The notes under the pieces: generated by a model
The model's input: only the letters and a program-made list of their open reading frames with translations
The model's database searches: none
Told to the model about the DNA's origin: nothing
Shown here: positions 62,287 to 64,000 of the stretch, in pieces
How positions within the stretch are numbered: the stretch's first letter is position 1
Layout: each line of letters opens with the position of its first letter
Assembly (NCBI GenBank): GCA_022447555.1
Contig: JAKVBF010000002.1
Span: 472,568-536,567 of the forward strand
From: Mariniblastus sp.
GTDB taxonomy: Bacteria; Planctomycetota; Planctomycetia; Pirellulales; Pirellulaceae
Length of the DNA stretch: 64,000 nt
Direction of reading: 5' to 3'
Position numbers and translations under genes: made by a program

Positions 62287-63042
62287 GTGTCGACTCGGTA
62301 CGTCGATCGCTATGTGTTTTCAGCATTCAGGACACGAGACGTGTCAGCCAACGATTCCGCGTTTCAAAAAGCCCAAAAGTATGAACTGCTCGATCCGGAC
62401 GTGCGGTTGATGCTCCAGGTACGCAATGGGAACGCAGCTGCGTTTGAGAAACTTGTCGATAAATATCAAAATAGGTTGATTTCCGTCTTGGAACACATCG
62501 TGCCCAATCGTGATCAAGCAGAAGACTTAGCTCAAGAAGTTTTCATGCGCGTTTATCGAGCCCGAGAACGTTACGTCCCCGGTGCAAAGTTTTCGACTTG
62601 GCTATTCACAATCACCCACAATGTTGCCAGCAATGCAATTCGCCGACACGTCCGCCGTAAAGAAATCAATTTAACGAATTCACCCAGTGGCAAAGTCAGT
62701 GTTCAACCTCTAGACACGATGGCTAAAGCTAAAAGTGCGCTGATGCCCGCTCGGCAAATCGATCAAAAAGAAATGTCCTCGATCGTTCGCGATGCCATTC
62801 AATCGCTAAACGAACGACAACGAATGGCCATGCTGCTGAGCAAGTTCGAAGGGATGAGTTACATCGAAATATCCGAGGCCATGAACCTTTCAGCTCAGGC
62901 CATTAAGTCCTTACTATCGCGAGCGCGAGGCAATCTACGCGACATATTGCAGCCTTATGTTGATTCCGGTCAGCTGCCGTTAGGCGTTTCCACAAAACCA
63001 TTATCCAACACCGACTCTCATTCACTTGGAACCATTAACTAA
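62287..63042 (+). CDS. ECF-type RNA polymerase sigma factor
   Basis: About 251 residues from GTG 62287; GTG 62341 is another candidate, with AGGA upstream. Region 2 is seen in AFEKLVDKYQNRLISV, QAEDLAQEVFMRVYRAR and KFSTWLFTITHNVASNAIR; region 4 in SLNERQRMAMLLSKFEGMSYIEISEAMNLSAQAIKSLLSRARGNLR, an HTH. It directs transcription of a specific gene set. The next gene, 32 bases downstream, encodes a likely anti-sigma protein, a normal pairing. Confidence 0.92.
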   Translation: MSTRYVDRYVFSAFRTRDVSANDSAFQKAQKYELLDPDVRLMLQVRNGNAAAFEKLVDKYQNRLISVLEHIVPNRDQAEDLAQEVFMRVYRARERYVPGAKFSTWLFTITHNVASNAIRRHVRRKEINLTNSPSGKVSVQPLDTMAKAKSALMPARQIDQKEMSSIVRDAIQSLNERQRMAMLLSKFEGMSYIEISEAMNLSAQAIKSLLSRARGNLRDILQPYVDSGQLPLGVSTKPLSNTDSHSLGTIN

Positions 63043-63074
63043 CCCTATCACCAAACCCTACCCTGTGATTTGCA

Positions 63075-63596
63075 ATGAATGATCGGACGAGGCACTCGGA
63101 TCCGAGTGATTCTAAAATTGACATACTCTTGACCAGCTATCTGGACGGGGAACTGGATACATCGGAGGCTCAAGATGTCGAGCGCCGTCTCAGTCAAGAC
63201 GGGCATTTTCTGCGCCGGATGCAGGAATTACAAAAGACATGGGACGCGATTGATGTAATTCCTCGGGCTGACGCGACCTCTTCATTTACCAAAAGCACAT
63301 TAGAGTTAGTCATCGACAGAGCCGAGCTTGAGAACTATCGCAGCAAGCGTCGTCTTTACACGTGGCCCTTACGGATCGTCGCTCTCACCGCCCTCCCCTT
63401 ACTGGTGCTCGCTGGCTCCTATTACATGGCAAAACAGTCTCAACAAAAACCTGTTGATCAACTCGTCATGGACTTGCCCATTATTGAAAATCTCGATCTT
63501 TACGAAGTCATCGATTCTGTAGAATTTCTTTCCATGCTGGAAGAAAACGGCGTCTTTCAAAACGACGATGTCTACTTTGATGGAGTGGCCGAATGA
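63075..63596 (+). CDS. anti-sigma-factor-like membrane protein
   Basis: 173 residues. The N-terminal block ILLTSYLDGELDTSEAQDVERRL matches the anti-sigma domain start, but the usual zinc HxxxCxxC is missing. One membrane segment (IVALTALPLLVLAGSYYMA, about 100-118) follows, then a short acidic outer domain with LPIIENLDLYEVIDSVEFLSML. It probably holds the upstream sigma factor at the membrane. Its stop overlaps the next gene (ATGA). Confidence 0.82.
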   Translation: MNDRTRHSDPSDSKIDILLTSYLDGELDTSEAQDVERRLSQDGHFLRRMQELQKTWDAIDVIPRADATSSFTKSTLELVIDRAELENYRSKRRLYTWPLRIVALTALPLLVLAGSYYMAKQSQQKPVDQLVMDLPIIENLDLYEVIDSVEFLSMLEENGVFQNDDVYFDGVAE

Positions 63597-64000
63597 TTCA
63601 GACAGAACCTTTCACAAGGCAACGCGAGAGATATACTCGACCGCGCTTTTGGATGACATTACTATCCAGCTGTCTGGCACTCGTCGGGAATCAGACCCTC
63701 AGCGGTCAAGAATTGAACCAGGAAGCGGCTGAACGCCGGCTTGCGACTCTTGACGGTTCCCGTTTAGTCGTAATCGCGCGGAACCGAAAAGATTTTGACG
63801 CTAAAACACCGGAGAAGCAGCAACAACTCCGCGATCTCTATGGACAACTTAGCCAACACCCTGATCATGAAAAACTAGAGCAGGTCTTGCGGCAATACCA
63901 CGACTGGCTGGCCACACTCGATGATCAAACTCGAGCCACAGTTTTGGACCTTCCTGCTCAGGAACGCATCGTCAAAATCAATCAGATTCGGCGTCAGCAA
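63593..64000 (+). CDS. exported hypothetical protein, cut by right edge
   Basis: The frame opens at ATG 63593, overlapping the anti-sigma-like stop by four bases, and stays open to the window edge (136 codons seen). An N-terminal hydrophobic stretch (FWMTLLSSCLALVGNQTLSG) suggests export. The rest is charged and helical (LRDLYGQLSQHPDHEKLEQVLRQY). As third gene of the sigma operon it may be a sensor partner of the anti-sigma-like protein (inference). No family recognised. Confidence 0.75.
   Translation, partial: MIQTEPFTRQRERYTRPRFWMTLLSSCLALVGNQTLSGQELNQEAAERRLATLDGSRLVVIARNRKDFDAKTPEKQQQLRDLYGQLSQHPDHEKLEQVLRQYHDWLATLDDQTRATVLDLPAQERIVKINQIRRQQ

Overview
The window reads as a bacterial chromosome segment from the Planctomycetes, most likely the Pirellulales. 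This is inferred from gene content: an enlarged SecA, a DUF1080 protein, a sigma-54 activator with an FHA domain, a squalene-hopene cyclase operon, TAXI-type TRAP transport, KDO transferase (so a Gram-negative type envelope), and several small secreted proteins with repeats or many Tyr or Cys residues. Base composition is near 50% GC by eye. I see no phage, insertion sequence, CRISPR array, rRNA or plasmid feature. One tRNA-Leu(CAA) is present.

Layout. 1-2.6 kb: the start of fumarylacetoacetase (cut by the left edge) with an unknown partner gene, then a membrane-anchored HTH protein. 3-5.9 kb: a three-gene ABC-2 exporter. 6-7.7 kb: ispF-ruvC-ruvA. 7.9-10.3 kb: a Tyr-rich secreted protein, an MBL hydrolase and a YeeZ-like dehydrogenase. 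10.5-13.3 kb: an HtrA-like protease followed by a degenerate relative with a PDZ domain nested inside its protease fold. 13.3-24.3 kb (minus strand): ruvX, a lipase-like hydrolase, mannose-1-P guanylyltransferase, a UDP-sugar pyrophosphorylase, metK, waaA and secA. 24.7-34.2 kb: a PhnP-like hydrolase, a tail-specific protease, the sigma-54 activator, an SMR exporter and an MscK-like channel split into two genes. 34.5-42 kb: a GNAT, tRNA-Leu, a LolD/FtsX-type ABC system, a prenyltransferase-beta-like protein, a thioesterase and rpsR. 42.4-49.4 kb: a DUF1080 protein, a hemolysin-III protein, a DUF3311/sodium symporter pair and a TAXI-TRAP pair.

49.5-55.8 kb is a tight minus-strand operon, read as HemD-HemE fusion, possible small ORF, squalene-hopene cyclase, DUF116/polyprenyl-synthase fusion, chorismate-lyase-like protein. 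It links heme, isoprenoid and aromatic metabolism and contains two unusual fusions. 56-60.4 kb holds an alpha-helical unknown, a CYTH triphosphatase, a secreted protein with about 43 cysteines in Asp-rich repeats, a GTTLP-repeat exported protein and an H1-like Lys/Ala protein. 60.5-64 kb holds a BFD-like ferredoxin, rlmN, and an ECF sigma / anti-sigma-like operon running off the right edge.

The most unusual material is the nested PDZ pseudo-protease, the insertion in SecA, the two enzyme fusions in the hopanoid operon, the Cys/Asp repeat protein, and in-frame 12-15 bp or longer repeats in five genes. Several genes use GTG or TTG starts. I moved many starts downstream of the longest frame on ribosome-binding-site or family grounds; each entry says so.
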